Shown one piece after another: positions 7,352 through 15,927 of a DNA stretch of 19,091 bases. The DNA lies in assembly GCA_023434855.1 (NCBI GenBank), contig JAEYSJ010000100.1, positions 1-19,091 of the forward strand, given 5' to 3'. Source of the stretch: Bacillota bacterium (lineage in GTDB: Bacteria > Bacillota_C > Negativicutes > JAEYSJ01). Position 1 is the first letter of the stretch, and each line of letters opens with the position of its first letter. Both the position numbers and the translations under genes were made by a program. A model generated the notes under the pieces. That model was not told where the DNA came from. It ran no database searches and saw nothing but the letters and a program-made list of their open reading frames with translations.

Positions 7352-7700
7352 CATTCCATTGCAAATTATCGCCTACCTGCCAGCCAATCCGACTAATTGT
7401 GCCCGCCTTTACCTCCAGCGTATCCTGCGCATCCCAGCACAGGCTCACCTGCCATGGCTGAAGGTTCTCTACCAGCTTGAGAATCTGTCCTGCCCCGCTC
7501 AGATACACAACATCCAGTGCATAACGCATTCCGATCATGTGAACGCTGTTACAATTGCGAAGCAGCATGCCCTGATTACCAGCCAGTGCTGTTGTTCCTA
7601 ACAACCCTTTTAGCCGTGCAAAAAAAGTATCAGCAATCCAAATATGCAAAAGCTGCTCCTCTGCATCATTATTGTTCAATGGTATTTGGAGTGTTCTCAT
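7347..7700 (-). CDS. DUF192 family protein (COG1430), last gene of the Tad operon
   Basis: 117 residues, a typical length for the family. Recognisable DUF192 features are the early FFARLKGLLG segment, GMLLRNCNSVHMIGMRYALDVV (the family's characteristic H-x-F/I-x-M region near the middle) and the C-terminal TLEVKAGTISRIGWQVGD. No signal peptide is visible. The biochemical role of DUF192 is not known to me. Its ATG overlaps the tadC stop (ATGA), so it is translationally coupled to the pilus genes. This placement argues for a function connected with pilus assembly or its envelope environment, but that is inference from position only. Confidence 0.85.
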   Translation of the reverse strand: MRTLQIPLNNNDAEEQLLHIWIADTFFARLKGLLGTTALAGNQGMLLRNCNSVHMIGMRYALDVVYLSGAGQILKLVENLQPWQVSLCWDAQDTLEVKAGTISRIGWQVGDNLQWNE

Positions 7701-8641
7701 CTGCCCAATGCTTTCAGGTTATTTAAAATTGAAAAGACAGTCGGAAACAGAATGACAACAAACAACGCAGGAAAAATAAATATTGCCAAAGGCAACAGCA
7801 TCTTTACCGGTGCTTCTAGGGCTTGTTCCTTAACGCTTTGACGCCGTCGCTCTCTCATATTCTCCGATTGAATGAGCAGAGTCTTAGCCATACTTACCCC
7901 TAGTCTATCAGCTTGGATAATCGCTGCCGTAAACAGATGGATTTCCGAAATGCGACACCGTTCAGCCATATTGGTTAATGCAACTTTTCGCGGCATACCC
8001 ATGCGAAAATCGCGCAGCATTTTGCTGCACTCATCAATTAACGGCCCCTTCATCCTAGCTGCTACTCTGGCCATAGCGCCATCAAAAGATAGTCCAGCTT
8101 GCACGCTCACACACAGTAAATCCAACATCTCAGGCAACTGTCGCAAAATTTTTTTTTGGCGTTTGACAATTAATAAGTCCAGAAAAACAATGGGAAGTAT
8201 TCCACTAAGCAGCAAAGCAGCAACCACGAGAGCAAATCCCTGAATAAAGATCATTTGACCTATATAGAAGGAAAAAAACAGCGCTATTCCTATTAAGGAA
8301 ATTGCCGAAAGCACCCAAAAGCAAACAAAGGCATTGACACTCCAAACGTATTGTTTGCCAGCCCACATGATCCGTTCAGCCAGCACTTTATAAATTTCTC
8401 CCGGTGTGAGCCGGATAACCTGCTGCTCAAGTTGATAAAAAACAGGCAATATAATTCGTTCATGAAAGGACGCATTTAAATTCTCATTGTCAATCCGGAC
8501 CTGGTCAGCGGCCGAAATCGGAGGGCGCAGTTTTTGTACCCGTTCTTTTATTTGCGTCTTCGGCTCAAGCCGTGTGATAACAAGCAGATATAACAAGAAA
8601 AACAAGAAAAATCCACTAGCTAAGGCAATCCAAACAGCCAT
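7697..8641 (-). CDS. tadC: TadC, inner-membrane platform protein of the Tad pilus
   Basis: About 314 residues from ATG 8641. An N-terminal membrane segment (MAVWIALASGFFLFFLLYLL), a pair in the middle, and a C-terminal pair flank a cytoplasmic T2SSF (GspF-like) domain containing LPEMLDLLCVSVQAGLSFD, GPLIDECSKMLRDFRMG and QADRLGVSMAKTL. The last is the Q-x(4)-G-x-S/P signature of the family. Together with TadB it forms the membrane platform driven by the TadA ATPase. The gene begins two bases after the tadA stop, and its ribosome binding site lies within the last tadA codons. An upstream in-frame ATG at 8674 exists but has no such site. Confidence 0.92.
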   Translation of the reverse strand: MAVWIALASGFFLFFLLYLLVITRLEPKTQIKERVQKLRPPISAADQVRIDNENLNASFHERIILPVFYQLEQQVIRLTPGEIYKVLAERIMWAGKQYVWSVNAFVCFWVLSAISLIGIALFFSFYIGQMIFIQGFALVVAALLLSGILPIVFLDLLIVKRQKKILRQLPEMLDLLCVSVQAGLSFDGAMARVAARMKGPLIDECSKMLRDFRMGMPRKVALTNMAERCRISEIHLFTAAIIQADRLGVSMAKTLLIQSENMRERRRQSVKEQALEAPVKMLLPLAIFIFPALFVVILFPTVFSILNNLKALGR

Positions 8642-8642
8642 A

Positions 8643-10037
8643 TCAGCGCCTCCAGTCTTGATTGCCAGAGGCATAATTCGTCAGACTGAATATATTAGGG
8701 GGAAGGCCAATTCCATTAAGCTCAAATTTCTCCATGAACTTTGGCCGGATACCAGTAGACTCAAACGTCCCCAAAATTTTTCCCTTTTCATCAATTCCGG
8801 TTTGGACAAACTCAAATATATCCTGTAAGACAATCACATCGCCTTCCATGTTTTGCACTTCCGTAATATGCGTTATCTTGCGGCTACCATCCTTCAAGCG
8901 AGACTGCTGAATAATCAGATCAACCGCTGAAGAGACCTGTTCACGTATCGCCCTTACCGGCAAATCCATTCCCGCCATCAGCACCATTGTTTCCAGGCGG
9001 CTTAATACATCACGCGGGCTGTTGGCATGAGCGGTTGTTAGTGATCCGTCATGCCCAGTATTCATAGCCTGCAGCATATCCAATGCCTCGCCGGAACGCA
9101 CTTCGCCGACAATAATCCGGTCAGGCCTCATCCGCAGCGCATTGCGAACCAGATCCCGTATGGTAATCTGTCCTGCCCCTTCAATATTAGCGGGACGACT
9201 TTCCAGACTGACGATATGAGCCTGGTTTAATTGCAGCTCTGCAGCATCTTCAATAGTGATAATCCGTTCATCGGCAGGGATAAAGGAGGACAGCACATTC
9301 AGTGTGGTTGTCTTGCCGGACCCGGTCCCGCCGGACACAATAATATTAAGCCGCGCCGCAATACAAGCCCGCAAAAAGCCGGCCATATCCTCACTCAGCG
9401 AACCAAAGCCAATTAGATTTTCCACATTTAACGGTATCTTAGCAAATTTCCGGATGGTTATACAAGGTCCTGCCAGTGACAGTGGCGGAATAATAATGTT
9501 AACGCGCGAGCCGTCACTCAGCCTGGCATCAACCAGCGGTGAGCTTTCGTCAATCCGGCGACCTAATGGCGCAACTATCCGTTCAATGAGATTCATTAAA
9601 TGCTGATCATCATGAAACTGCACCTTCGTCAAATGAAGCTTACCTAACCGCTCGGCAAATACCCGCTTGGGTCCGTTAATCATTATTTCCGTAATTGTTT
9701 CATCCTTAAGCAGCGGTTCAATCGGTCCCAATCCCAACATTTCATCAAGTACATCGGCAGCAATTGCTGCGCGGTCACCACGGGGAATACTAAACGGATT
9801 TTCATCAAGAACTCTGTTGCAATATTCGGCAATAATGCTTTCAACCTCACGGCGATCCTGCTGGGTATTCATTAAAATCCGCTGCTGCTCTATATTAATC
9901 TCGTCAACAATACGACGATGAATTTCCAATTTTATTTCCTGATATTGATTTTCGACTGAGCTATTTTTCCGTTCAGCAAAAATCGGTCTCGGTTCTTCCA
10001 GGTTTTCGTCCTTGCCCAGTCGTTTCAATAATGACAT
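8643..10037 (-). CDS. tadA: TadA/CpaF, pilus assembly ATPase
   Basis: 464 residues, typical of the CpaF branch of type II/IV secretion ATPases. An N-terminal helical domain occupies about residues 30-110. The ATPase core has Walker A GGTGSGKT (236-243), an Asp/Glu box around ITIEDAAEL (260-268), Walker B RIIVGEVR (307-314) and the histidine box [12 protein letters not shown] (328-339). All catalytic elements are intact. The protein hexamer at the cytoplasmic face powers polymerisation of Flp pilin through TadB/TadC. Its ribosome binding site AAGGAGG is formed by the last sense codons of tadE, whose stop lies one base before the ATG, giving tight coupling. Confidence 0.96.
   Translation of the reverse strand: MSLLKRLGKDENLEEPRPIFAERKNSSVENQYQEIKLEIHRRIVDEINIEQQRILMNTQQDRREVESIIAEYCNRVLDENPFSIPRGDRAAIAADVLDEMLGLGPIEPLLKDETITEIMINGPKRVFAERLGKLHLTKVQFHDDQHLMNLIERIVAPLGRRIDESSPLVDARLSDGSRVNIIIPPLSLAGPCITIRKFAKIPLNVENLIGFGSLSEDMAGFLRACIAARLNIIVSGGTGSGKTTTLNVLSSFIPADERIITIEDAAELQLNQAHIVSLESRPANIEGAGQITIRDLVRNALRMRPDRIIVGEVRSGEALDMLQAMNTGHDGSLTTAHANSPRDVLSRLETMVLMAGMDLPVRAIREQVSSAVDLIIQQSRLKDGSRKITHITEVQNMEGDVIVLQDIFEFVQTGIDEKGKILGTFESTGIRPKFMEKFELNGIGLPPNIFSLTNYASGNQDWRR
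8649..8653 (-). promoter_or_regulatory. Ribosome binding site deciding the tadC start
   Basis: GGAGG, inside the final Trp-Arg codons of tadA, lies seven bases before ATG 8641. Confidence 0.65.
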
Positions 10038-10038
10038 G

Positions 10039-10434
10039 TTATTCCTCCTTACGCATAGTTAGCGAAGCCGAAATGCTAGCTGGCAGGATGCCCTTCCAAA
10101 AAGCATTCTCCATATTTAATTGGGCAGTCAAAGTGACAATAATTTGTTTTCCTGCCGTTGCATCTGTCTCGGAATCAATTTTGACTCCTTGATCTTTTGT
10201 CGGATTAAACTTATAAACATCTGTTAAAAGAGCAGTATTATTGTACTTAGTTTGATCATAGGCAATTCCGACCGACTCACGTCGGGCAATATCACGCGCC
10301 AGTTCCGACAGTGTGATATAATCATGAAAAAACATACTGACGTAAGCAAAGCCATACAACATAAGAACAAAAAAAGGAATAATAATAGCAAATTCAATCA
10401 TGGTCTGGCCTCGTTTATCCAGAAGCTGTCGCAT
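10039..10434 (-). CDS. tadE: TadE-like minor pilin
   Basis: 131 residues. The N-terminus DKRGQTMIEFAIIIPFFVLM is a TadE-type pseudopilin signal: cleavage after Gly with Glu at +5, then one hydrophobic helix of about 20 residues. The remainder is soluble and extracytoplasmic. TadE-type proteins are processed by the Tad prepilin peptidase and are needed for pilus assembly. The ATG at 10434 is chosen over the TTG at 10461 because GGGAGG lies seven bases before it. The gene follows flp after a strong hairpin and overlaps the ribosome binding site of tadA. Confidence 0.88.
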   Translation of the reverse strand: MRQLLDKRGQTMIEFAIIIPFFVLMLYGFAYVSMFFHDYITLSELARDIARRESVGIAYDQTKYNNTALLTDVYKFNPTKDQGVKIDSETDATAGKQIIVTLTAQLNMENAFWKGILPASISASLTMRKEE

Positions 10435-10441
10435 GGAGAAA

Positions 10442-10447
10442 CCTCCC
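10442..10447 (-). promoter_or_regulatory. Ribosome binding site deciding the tadE start
   Basis: GGGAGG lies seven bases before ATG 10434. The context AGGGAGGTTTCTCCATG resembles that of the plus-strand TadG-like gene (AAGGAGTTTCTCCATG). Confidence 0.65.
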
Positions 10448-10462
10448 TTACTAATTAGCAAG

Positions 10463-10501
10463 AAAGAAAGAGTCTCATTCCTGTAACGAGACTCTTTCTT
10501 T
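10463..10501 (-). terminator. Strong hairpin between flp and tadE (partial terminator or RNA-stabilising element)
   Basis: AAAGAAAGAGTCTC and GAGACTCTTTCTTT form a perfect 14-pair stem with an 11-base loop. It starts 10 bases after the flp stop and fills the flp-tadE gap. On the minus strand the 3' arm is T-rich and is followed by CTTGC, so it is a weak terminator at best. Such a hairpin behind the major pilin gene could protect a short flp mRNA or reduce read-through to tadE, giving more pilin than assembly proteins. Confidence 0.6.
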
Positions 10502-10511
10502 GTATATGTGG

Positions 10512-10706
10512 TTACTTCGTTAAGTCGCCGGCCTTTTTAAAAACAGCGTTATAAAGGCTTGTTACCTCCGTAGATAACGTTCCATCGGTGCCAGTAAGTG
10601 CGATACCAATCACAACAACAACAGCAATGATAACAGCATATTCTACCATTCCCTGCCCTGTCTGGTTTAAATACCGCGTTTTAAGAAAGCTCAAATACGT
10701 TAACAT
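10512..10706 (-). CDS. flp: Flp major pilin (type IVb prepilin)
   Basis: 64 residues, the usual size for Flp prepilins. A short basic leader ends in NQTG, followed by QGMVEYAVIIAVVVVIGIAL. Cleavage after Gly17 puts Glu22 at +5 and Tyr23 at +6, the Flp Glu-Tyr signature, and leaves a mature pilin of about 47 residues with one hydrophobic helix and a short polar tail. The ribosome binding site GAGGAGGAG is very strong, fitting a highly expressed structural subunit. It is the only flp gene in the window and lies between tadB and tadE. Confidence 0.95.
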   Translation of the reverse strand: MLTYLSFLKTRYLNQTGQGMVEYAVIIAVVVVIGIALTGTDGTLSTEVTSLYNAVFKKAGDLTK

Positions 10707-10755
10707 TTTTCTCCTCCTCTTAACTTATCTATATATGCAAAAGCCCATAACAGCT

Positions 10756-11712
10756 TTATACATCAATATCGACAATTTTGCGGATAATCAGAAAGCCCAC
10801 CAACTGCCAGACAATTGTCCCCACCAATGCTATACGGCCAATCGGTTCATCAATAAAAGGACGCATATAGACCGGATTTACTACCATAGCCACCAAACTA
10901 ACCGCTATCGGCAGCAGTCCCAATATCCAGCCAGACAGCCTGCCCTGTGCTGTCAGCGTCTTGATTTCTCGCTTCATCTTGATCCGTTCATTAATGGTAG
11001 CGGCAATGGTATCCAGGATATGAGCCAGATTACCGCCTACCTGCCGTTGAATCAGCACTGCAGTAATAACCAGATCGAGATCTGTGCTTTTCATACGTTT
11101 GCCCATATTGAGCAGCGCTGTTTCCACATCTGTACCCAGTCTAATCTCAGCCAGTGTTTTCAAAAATTCTACTGCAAGCGGCGGCTTCATTTCTCCTGCA
11201 ATAAGATCCATAGCCTGTAAAAAGCTAAAACCAGCTCGCATAGAATTGGCCAACATAGTCAACGCATCACCAAGCTGATTACTGAATTCCTGCTGACGGC
11301 GATTAATCCGGATATTCACATAAAACACACCGATCAGCCCTGCCAACAAGCCGATACACACAGCATACCCCAGAGTTAAAGTCAACATTAAGCCAAAGGT
11401 ACCGGCACTTATAACCACCATTATTAACAGCGCAAAAGATTCCGAGCCAAGAAGAGGAATTCCAGCTTGCTGCATTTTAAATTCTAACAGCTTTGCCTGA
11501 GGCACAGCTCTGGCTTTGAGCCCCAAATAACGGATAAATTTTCTAAATTTCGATATGCACTCGTTCGATTCCGTAGCATCCGGGATTTTCATATTTCCAG
11601 CATAGCGCCGGACTTTATGCTGTACGTGAGCCTTATCCCTGCTAAAATATTCCAGCATTATAAGCATGATCAAAAATACCAGCATACCACCGGTTAATGC
11701 AATAACGATCAT
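10756..11712 (-). CDS. tadB: TadB, inner-membrane platform protein of the Tad pilus
   Basis: 318 residues. An N-terminal membrane segment (residues 2-20) is followed by a basic cytoplasmic stretch and a central membrane pair (about 93-135). The T2SSF domain contains FSNQLGDALTMLANSMRAGF, FLKTLAEIRLGTDVETALLN and QRQVGGNLAHIL, the last carrying the family's Q-x-x-x-G-G signature. Two C-terminal membrane helices follow. It pairs with TadC around the TadA motor. The start lies three bases after the stop of the upstream ATPase gene, with AAGGTGG as ribosome binding site. Unusually, flp, tadE and tadA separate it from tadC. Confidence 0.92.
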   Translation of the reverse strand: MIVIALTGGMLVFLIMLIMLEYFSRDKAHVQHKVRRYAGNMKIPDATESNECISKFRKFIRYLGLKARAVPQAKLLEFKMQQAGIPLLGSESFALLIMVVISAGTFGLMLTLTLGYAVCIGLLAGLIGVFYVNIRINRRQQEFSNQLGDALTMLANSMRAGFSFLQAMDLIAGEMKPPLAVEFLKTLAEIRLGTDVETALLNMGKRMKSTDLDLVITAVLIQRQVGGNLAHILDTIAATINERIKMKREIKTLTAQGRLSGWILGLLPIAVSLVAMVVNPVYMRPFIDEPIGRIALVGTIVWQLVGFLIIRKIVDIDV

Positions 11713-11715
11713 AGG

Positions 11716-12837
11716 TTAAACCACCTTGGGTTGACTACCGCAGATTTGTGCAGCCAGCAGATCAATACTCTGGGCCAGGGGTGAATCAGGGCGAATGTCC
11801 ACAGCCATCCGACCATTATTTGCTGCTGCTGAGACAAGCAAATATTCATTCGGCACAATAGCGTAAACCGGATAGTCCAGCAAGTCTGCCAGGCGCTGCT
11901 GTTCTTGCGGTTCACAGGGTTCTACCCTGGTAAAAACGGCCTGTACTCTTGCTGAATAATCTGGCCATGTTCTGAAAATTTCCAGTGCCCGCTGCATATG
12001 TACGACCTCATAGCCGCCACTGATCATGGCAATCAGCTGCACGGAATCAGCGAGCTCGGCAGCAGCAACTGAAATCGGATTAAAAGCCGGAGCAACATCA
12101 ATTAGAATATACCGAAACAAACTGCGGGCCATACTGACAACTTCGGCGAATGCTTTAGGACTAACGGTTTCGGCAAACTCCGGCCGTTTCGTTCCACAAA
12201 GAACTCTGACATTTTCGGTAACGGGCGTAAAATAAGAATTTAATGAAATAGGTGACAAAAACTGAATATCTCTTGCCGCTTCTACAATCGTACTTTGCGG
12301 ATCGAGGTTGAAAAATACGGCCATATCGCCGAATTGCAAATCTGCATCAATAATGGCTACATTTTGCCCCGTTTTTTTCGCCAGGGCCATTGCAAGATTA
12401 GCAATCAGTGTAGTCTTGCCACTTTTCCCTTTGGGACTGAAAAAGGTAACAACCTCGCTCATCACTCCCATTCCGCTATTACCAAAAGTATTTACCGCAG
12501 CAGTTAATTCTTCACTGGTGAAGGGCTTTATTAAAAAACCCTTAGCGCCAGCCTTGACTACAATACTAGCAGTGTGAGCATCCCACTGGCTGCCCAGACA
12601 TAAAATACCCGCATGAGGAAATATCCGGATAAACTCCCGAACCAGTTGCGTATTTTCGGGAATATCCATGTCAAGTAAAATCAAATTAGGCACGAAAACG
12701 CCGCCCTGCCCTAATGCCTCCCTGGCATCGAAGAATCGGGAAACAAGCTGAAATTCTTTTGTATGCCGTATTACGCTGGATAACCGCTCCAGCATAATAC
12801 GGTTTTGCTCAATTAACAATACACGGTATTCCCCCAT
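11716..12837 (-). CDS. tadZ: CpaE/TadZ-type protein: receiver domain fused to a ParA/MinD-like ATPase
   Basis: 373 residues, ribosome binding site AAAGGAGG. Residues 4-120 form a response-regulator receiver fold with the phosphoacceptor position kept (LLD56MDIP) and the conserved Lys at 104 (LIKPF); one acidic-pocket residue is Gln11. From about residue 125 a ParA/MinD-like ATPase begins with a deviant Walker A, SPKGKSGKTT, that keeps the signature lysine, and AIIDADLQFGD. Proteins of this type localise the Tad machinery to a cell pole or site and interact with TadA. The receiver looks better preserved than in many CpaE proteins, so control by phosphorylation is possible; no histidine kinase gene lies nearby. 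It follows a second ParA-like gene by 21 bases. Confidence 0.88.
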   Translation of the reverse strand: MGEYRVLLIEQNRIMLERLSSVIRHTKEFQLVSRFFDAREALGQGGVFVPNLILLDMDIPENTQLVREFIRIFPHAGILCLGSQWDAHTASIVVKAGAKGFLIKPFTSEELTAAVNTFGNSGMGVMSEVVTFFSPKGKSGKTTLIANLAMALAKKTGQNVAIIDADLQFGDMAVFFNLDPQSTIVEAARDIQFLSPISLNSYFTPVTENVRVLCGTKRPEFAETVSPKAFAEVVSMARSLFRYILIDVAPAFNPISVAAAELADSVQLIAMISGGYEVVHMQRALEIFRTWPDYSARVQAVFTRVEPCEPQEQQRLADLLDYPVYAIVPNEYLLVSAAANNGRMAVDIRPDSPLAQSIDLLAAQICGSQPKVV

Positions 12838-12858
12838 GCTTTTTCCTCCTTTACAAGG

Positions 12859-13680
12859 CTATTGAAACAACTGCTTAATCCAGTTTGATAAAGAGGCGCC
12901 GTCATTTGTATGTTTCTCTTGCAACCGATTGGTATATTTAGCAATCAACTCTTGCAGACTTTTGCTCAAAGGGGTAACCTCATTGCCAATAATAAGGGGA
13001 ACTCCTTTGTGAATGGACTCTATAGCTGTAGAAAAGTGATTAGGCAGCACATGATAAAATCGCTCTTCCAGCAATTGCTCAACATCCTGTACTTCAATGT
13101 TAGTTCTTGAATTACTGCGGTTTAAAACCAGACGAATTTTATTTTTGTCATAACCGATCCCGCGCATCGTATCGTAGCCGATTTTCATATTTTTAATGGT
13201 GGGAATAAAATCAACAATCCCGACAAAAGTAATGATCGTGCTCATGTCCATGACCGCCAGATTTAAATCACTGAAAGCAGCCGTCGTGTCAATAACAATA
13301 TAGTCATATTCCCTCCGCAGGGCGGTCAGTACAGCGATGACAGACTGAGTCGAAATATTGTACGCCTGCTCCAGCTTAAGCGGCGCGGCCAGCACAGAAA
13401 AAGCCGTATCACCACTTGTATATGACAGAATATATTTACTGCTGTCAATATTATCTGGATTTTCTTCAGCTGCTTTTTGCGCATCATAGATTGTCTTCAG
13501 GGGAAAGAGGTGCAAGTAATTGCAGACATCCCCAAATTGCAAATCCAAATCAATTATACAAATCTTATAGCCTGTTTCTGCCAGTCCTGCTGCCATATTA
13601 ACACCAAGCAGTGTCTTGCCAACAGCGGAGGCAGTGCTGAATACCGTTATGATAATGCCGCTCCTCAGCTTTTCTTCCAC
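12859..13680 (-). CDS. Second ParA/MinD-like ATPase of the Tad operon, without the signature lysine
   Basis: 273 residues from GTG 13680, with GGTGAGG upstream. The P-loop reads STASAVGKT: the GKT is present, but the first lysine typical of the deviant Walker A (KGGxGKT) is replaced by Ala. IIDLDLQFGD, IVIDTTAAFSDLN and LVLNRSNS correspond to later ParA/MinD elements. There is no receiver domain. Loss of the signature lysine suggests altered dimer-dependent ATP hydrolysis, as reported for some TadZ proteins. It lies directly between the secretin and the receiver-ATPase genes, so it probably acts with one or both, for example as a heterodimer partner or an independent localisation factor; this is inference. 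Confidence 0.82.
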   Translation of the reverse strand: MEEKLRSGIIITVFSTASAVGKTLLGVNMAAGLAETGYKICIIDLDLQFGDVCNYLHLFPLKTIYDAQKAAEENPDNIDSSKYILSYTSGDTAFSVLAAPLKLEQAYNISTQSVIAVLTALRREYDYIVIDTTAAFSDLNLAVMDMSTIITFVGIVDFIPTIKNMKIGYDTMRGIGYDKNKIRLVLNRSNSRTNIEVQDVEQLLEERFYHVLPNHFSTAIESIHKGVPLIIGNEVTPLSKSLQELIAKYTNRLQEKHTNDGASLSNWIKQLFQ

Positions 13681-13696
13681 TTACCTCACCGCCCTA

Positions 13697-14971
13697 TTAG
13701 CTTCCGGTTTTACTCTCCTGCACTTCAATCATTTCCTGCATATCTTGCGACATAGCCGGAGGCGCCTTTTCATCTACAAGCGTTGGCGTTATCAGTATGA
13801 TAATTTCCTTTTTTTCCTTGCTGGTTGCCGTACTGCGGAAAAACTTCCCTAAAATAGGCAGATCGCTTAAAAAGGGAACTTTTATAACTTGTTTACCTTC
13901 GTCAGAACTGATCAGACCGCCAATTGCCATTGTACTGCCTGATGAAAGATGAATAACCGATTCGGCTTTGCGTGATCGCAAGGCCGGTATTGACAACCCA
14001 CTACTTAAATTAATAGCAGCCGAGGAAGAACTATCAAGGGTGCTCACTTCTGCATTTACCTTACTAGTGATTGAATTTTTCTCATCAACCTGCGGTTCAA
14101 TATGCAGTTTAATACCGTATTCCCGCCATTCTACCGCAATTTGCCCATTCGTGTTGGTTGTGGGAATTGGAATTTCGCCGCCAATTAGTATATTTGCCTG
14201 TTCACCGCTCATCGTAACCAGGCTAGGCTGCGATAGTATCCGTACATCGCCCTTCGTGATCAGCGCCTGCAATGTTGCATTTACGTCGGCATAGCTGCCC
14301 AGCTTCGAGTTTGATGAATCCCGTCTATTGGAAAATGTTTGGCCAAACCCGAAAATACCGGTTGGGCCTATCGTAACAATGCCATTATCTTTATCAATAT
14401 CCGAGGCATTTGCATATTGTATACCCAGCTTTTTGACTTTATCAGTAGAAATCTCCAGTATTTTAGCTTCGATCCGTATTTGAGTGGGATTAGACAATTC
14501 CAACAGATTAATAACTTTTGCGCCATATAATTCTGCTATTTTTTCAGCTCGCTTCTTAATAAATTGGTTTTCCACAGTACCTTTTAAAAGAATTTTGTCA
14601 CCGATTTTTTCTACCCGAACACCGGCATCTCCAATCATCTGTGCGATTTCTGCTGCAGTAGTGCTATCATAATCCCGGACATTTACAGAGTATTCTTGAT
14701 GGCTGCCACCAACTGTCCATACATACAACGTCGTTGTGCCTTCTTTTTTTGCCACAACAAGCAATTCAGTCATAGAAATCACTGTTACATCAGCAATTGC
14801 CGGGTTCGCAATTGCTACACGGGTAATTTCACTTTTTTCATCAAGATAGACAGATTGATTAATATTTAGTGCCAGACCTGTTTGCGCTGCTACTGGGCTT
14901 ATTACAAAAAGGAAAAGTGACAGCCCCATAAACATGATTAAAGCCCGATTACTAACTGCATATTTTCTCAT
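13697..14971 (-). CDS. cpaC: CpaC/RcpA, outer-membrane secretin of the Tad pilus
   Basis: 424 residues. A signal peptide runs to about Ala29 (VISPVAAQ). An N-terminal pilus/secretin domain (about 32-98) is followed by a BON-like ring domain (about 105-160, with ILLKGTVENQFIKKRAEKIA). The secretin domain (about 165-400) contains VRILSQPSLVTMSGEQANIL, the conserved GGEIPIP, and the C-terminal VPFLSDLPILGKFFR. It forms the gated channel through which the Flp pilus crosses the outer membrane, so the host must be a diderm. The ribosome binding site AAGGAGA lies six bases before the ATG and overlaps the cpaB end. Residues after 400 are a short hydrophilic tail. Confidence 0.95.
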   Translation of the reverse strand: MRKYAVSNRALIMFMGLSLFLFVISPVAAQTGLALNINQSVYLDEKSEITRVAIANPAIADVTVISMTELLVVAKKEGTTTLYVWTVGGSHQEYSVNVRDYDSTTAAEIAQMIGDAGVRVEKIGDKILLKGTVENQFIKKRAEKIAELYGAKVINLLELSNPTQIRIEAKILEISTDKVKKLGIQYANASDIDKDNGIVTIGPTGIFGFGQTFSNRRDSSNSKLGSYADVNATLQALITKGDVRILSQPSLVTMSGEQANILIGGEIPIPTTNTNGQIAVEWREYGIKLHIEPQVDEKNSITSKVNAEVSTLDSSSSAAINLSSGLSIPALRSRKAESVIHLSSGSTMAIGGLISSDEGKQVIKVPFLSDLPILGKFFRSTATSKEKKEIIILITPTLVDEKAPPAMSQDMQEMIEVQESKTGS

Positions 14972-14982
14972 GACTCTTCTCC

Positions 14983-15861
14983 TTATTGTACCTCTACCAT
15001 TTTCACTTCATTTCCCCGGATAACGGCAATTCCAGATGCCGGAGGAGATGCCTGCGTCAGTGCCGCTCCAGTTGAAGCAGGCGGCAGTACCGGTTCTGAA
15101 GATGCCTCATGCTGATAAACAGAAACATCATTAGTTATTACAAATTTCTGCTGAGGCTCCAATGGACGAAGAACGAGATAGATTGTTCCTTCAAGCTGGG
15201 AAACAGCCAGTCTCAGGGCATCTTCCGGCGCAATAGCCAGCGTAGCTGTAGCCATGGCTTCTTTTTTTCCGTCTTTTTTTTCATCTGGCGTGGCGTTGTC
15301 TTTATTTACAGCTAGTAAAAGAACATTTTGCATCAGCATCTTGCCAGTAATTGTGTTTTTTTGCATTTTATTGGTAAGAACCATTACGTCCACAAAATCT
15401 CCCGGTTTAGCAAAACCAGAGATACCGGTAATATCAGTAATAGCGACTGAAATGGCACGCTTATCCGGAGGGATACTGCCAGTAAAACCGGCCAATGCTG
15501 GATTGGCAAAGATCTTTTGTTCTGTTAATGTATCACCACGCAAAATTTTGAGCTTCGCCATTTTCCCCACAATAGCATGGGGGTTTGCTATTGCATCAAC
15601 TGGGATAAGTTCAGCCGGTAATGTGATTGTTTTAAGCATATTATCCTGTATGACCGTTTTTTCCGAAATATCGACCGCCGCGATTACTACGCTAGTCATT
15701 TTCTGCGGCATATTGACTGGCTTGCTTTCCAAACCCGATAAGTAAAAATACAACACTAGGGCAAACAAAGAGCTCGCTAGTAAGGCTAAGGAAACAAGCT
15801 GGGCAGAGGTCAACTTGTTGACTGCTTCCGTTATTCGTTTTGATACTGCAGAAAATCCCAA
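14983..15861 (-). CDS. cpaB: CpaB/RcpC, pilus assembly protein with SAF domain
   Basis: 292 residues from TTG 15861, preceded by a strong AAGGAGG seven bases away. One N-terminal membrane helix (about 22-42) is followed by a SAF domain (about 55-115, containing VVIAAVDISEKTVIQDNML and GKMAKLKILRGDTL) and the RcpC/CpaB region with AISVAITDITGISGFAKPGDFVDVM. A Pro/Ala/Ser-rich tail precedes a final short strand. CpaB proteins sit in the periplasm with the secretin, and the SAF fold suggests a peptidoglycan or glycan contact. It is the first gene after riboswitch 2; the rare TTG start with a strong ribosome binding site suggests moderated translation of the leading gene. Confidence 0.93.
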   Translation of the reverse strand: MGFSAVSKRITEAVNKLTSAQLVSLALLASSLFALVLYFYLSGLESKPVNMPQKMTSVVIAAVDISEKTVIQDNMLKTITLPAELIPVDAIANPHAIVGKMAKLKILRGDTLTEQKIFANPALAGFTGSIPPDKRAISVAITDITGISGFAKPGDFVDVMVLTNKMQKNTITGKMLMQNVLLLAVNKDNATPDEKKDGKKEAMATATLAIAPEDALRLAVSQLEGTIYLVLRPLEPQQKFVITNDVSVYQHEASSEPVLPPASTGAALTQASPPASGIAVIRGNEVKMVEVQ

Positions 15862-15927
15862 AATATATCCTCCTTGCTACATAAAACAGAACTAAATTAC
15901 AATGCTTGTTCCATAAAACTAAAACCA

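Noticed and set aside
8146..8160. A run of nine or more T in tadC as a possible frameshift or slippage site.
   Set aside because: The reading frame is intact through it (Lys-Lys-Ile-Leu codons), and the conserved domain continues on both sides.
10588..11220. Plus-strand open frame of about 210 codons.
   Set aside because: It lies antisense within tadB and the flp region, has a Cys/His/Gln-rich composition unlike a real protein, and has no ribosome binding site. The minus-strand genes are unambiguous.
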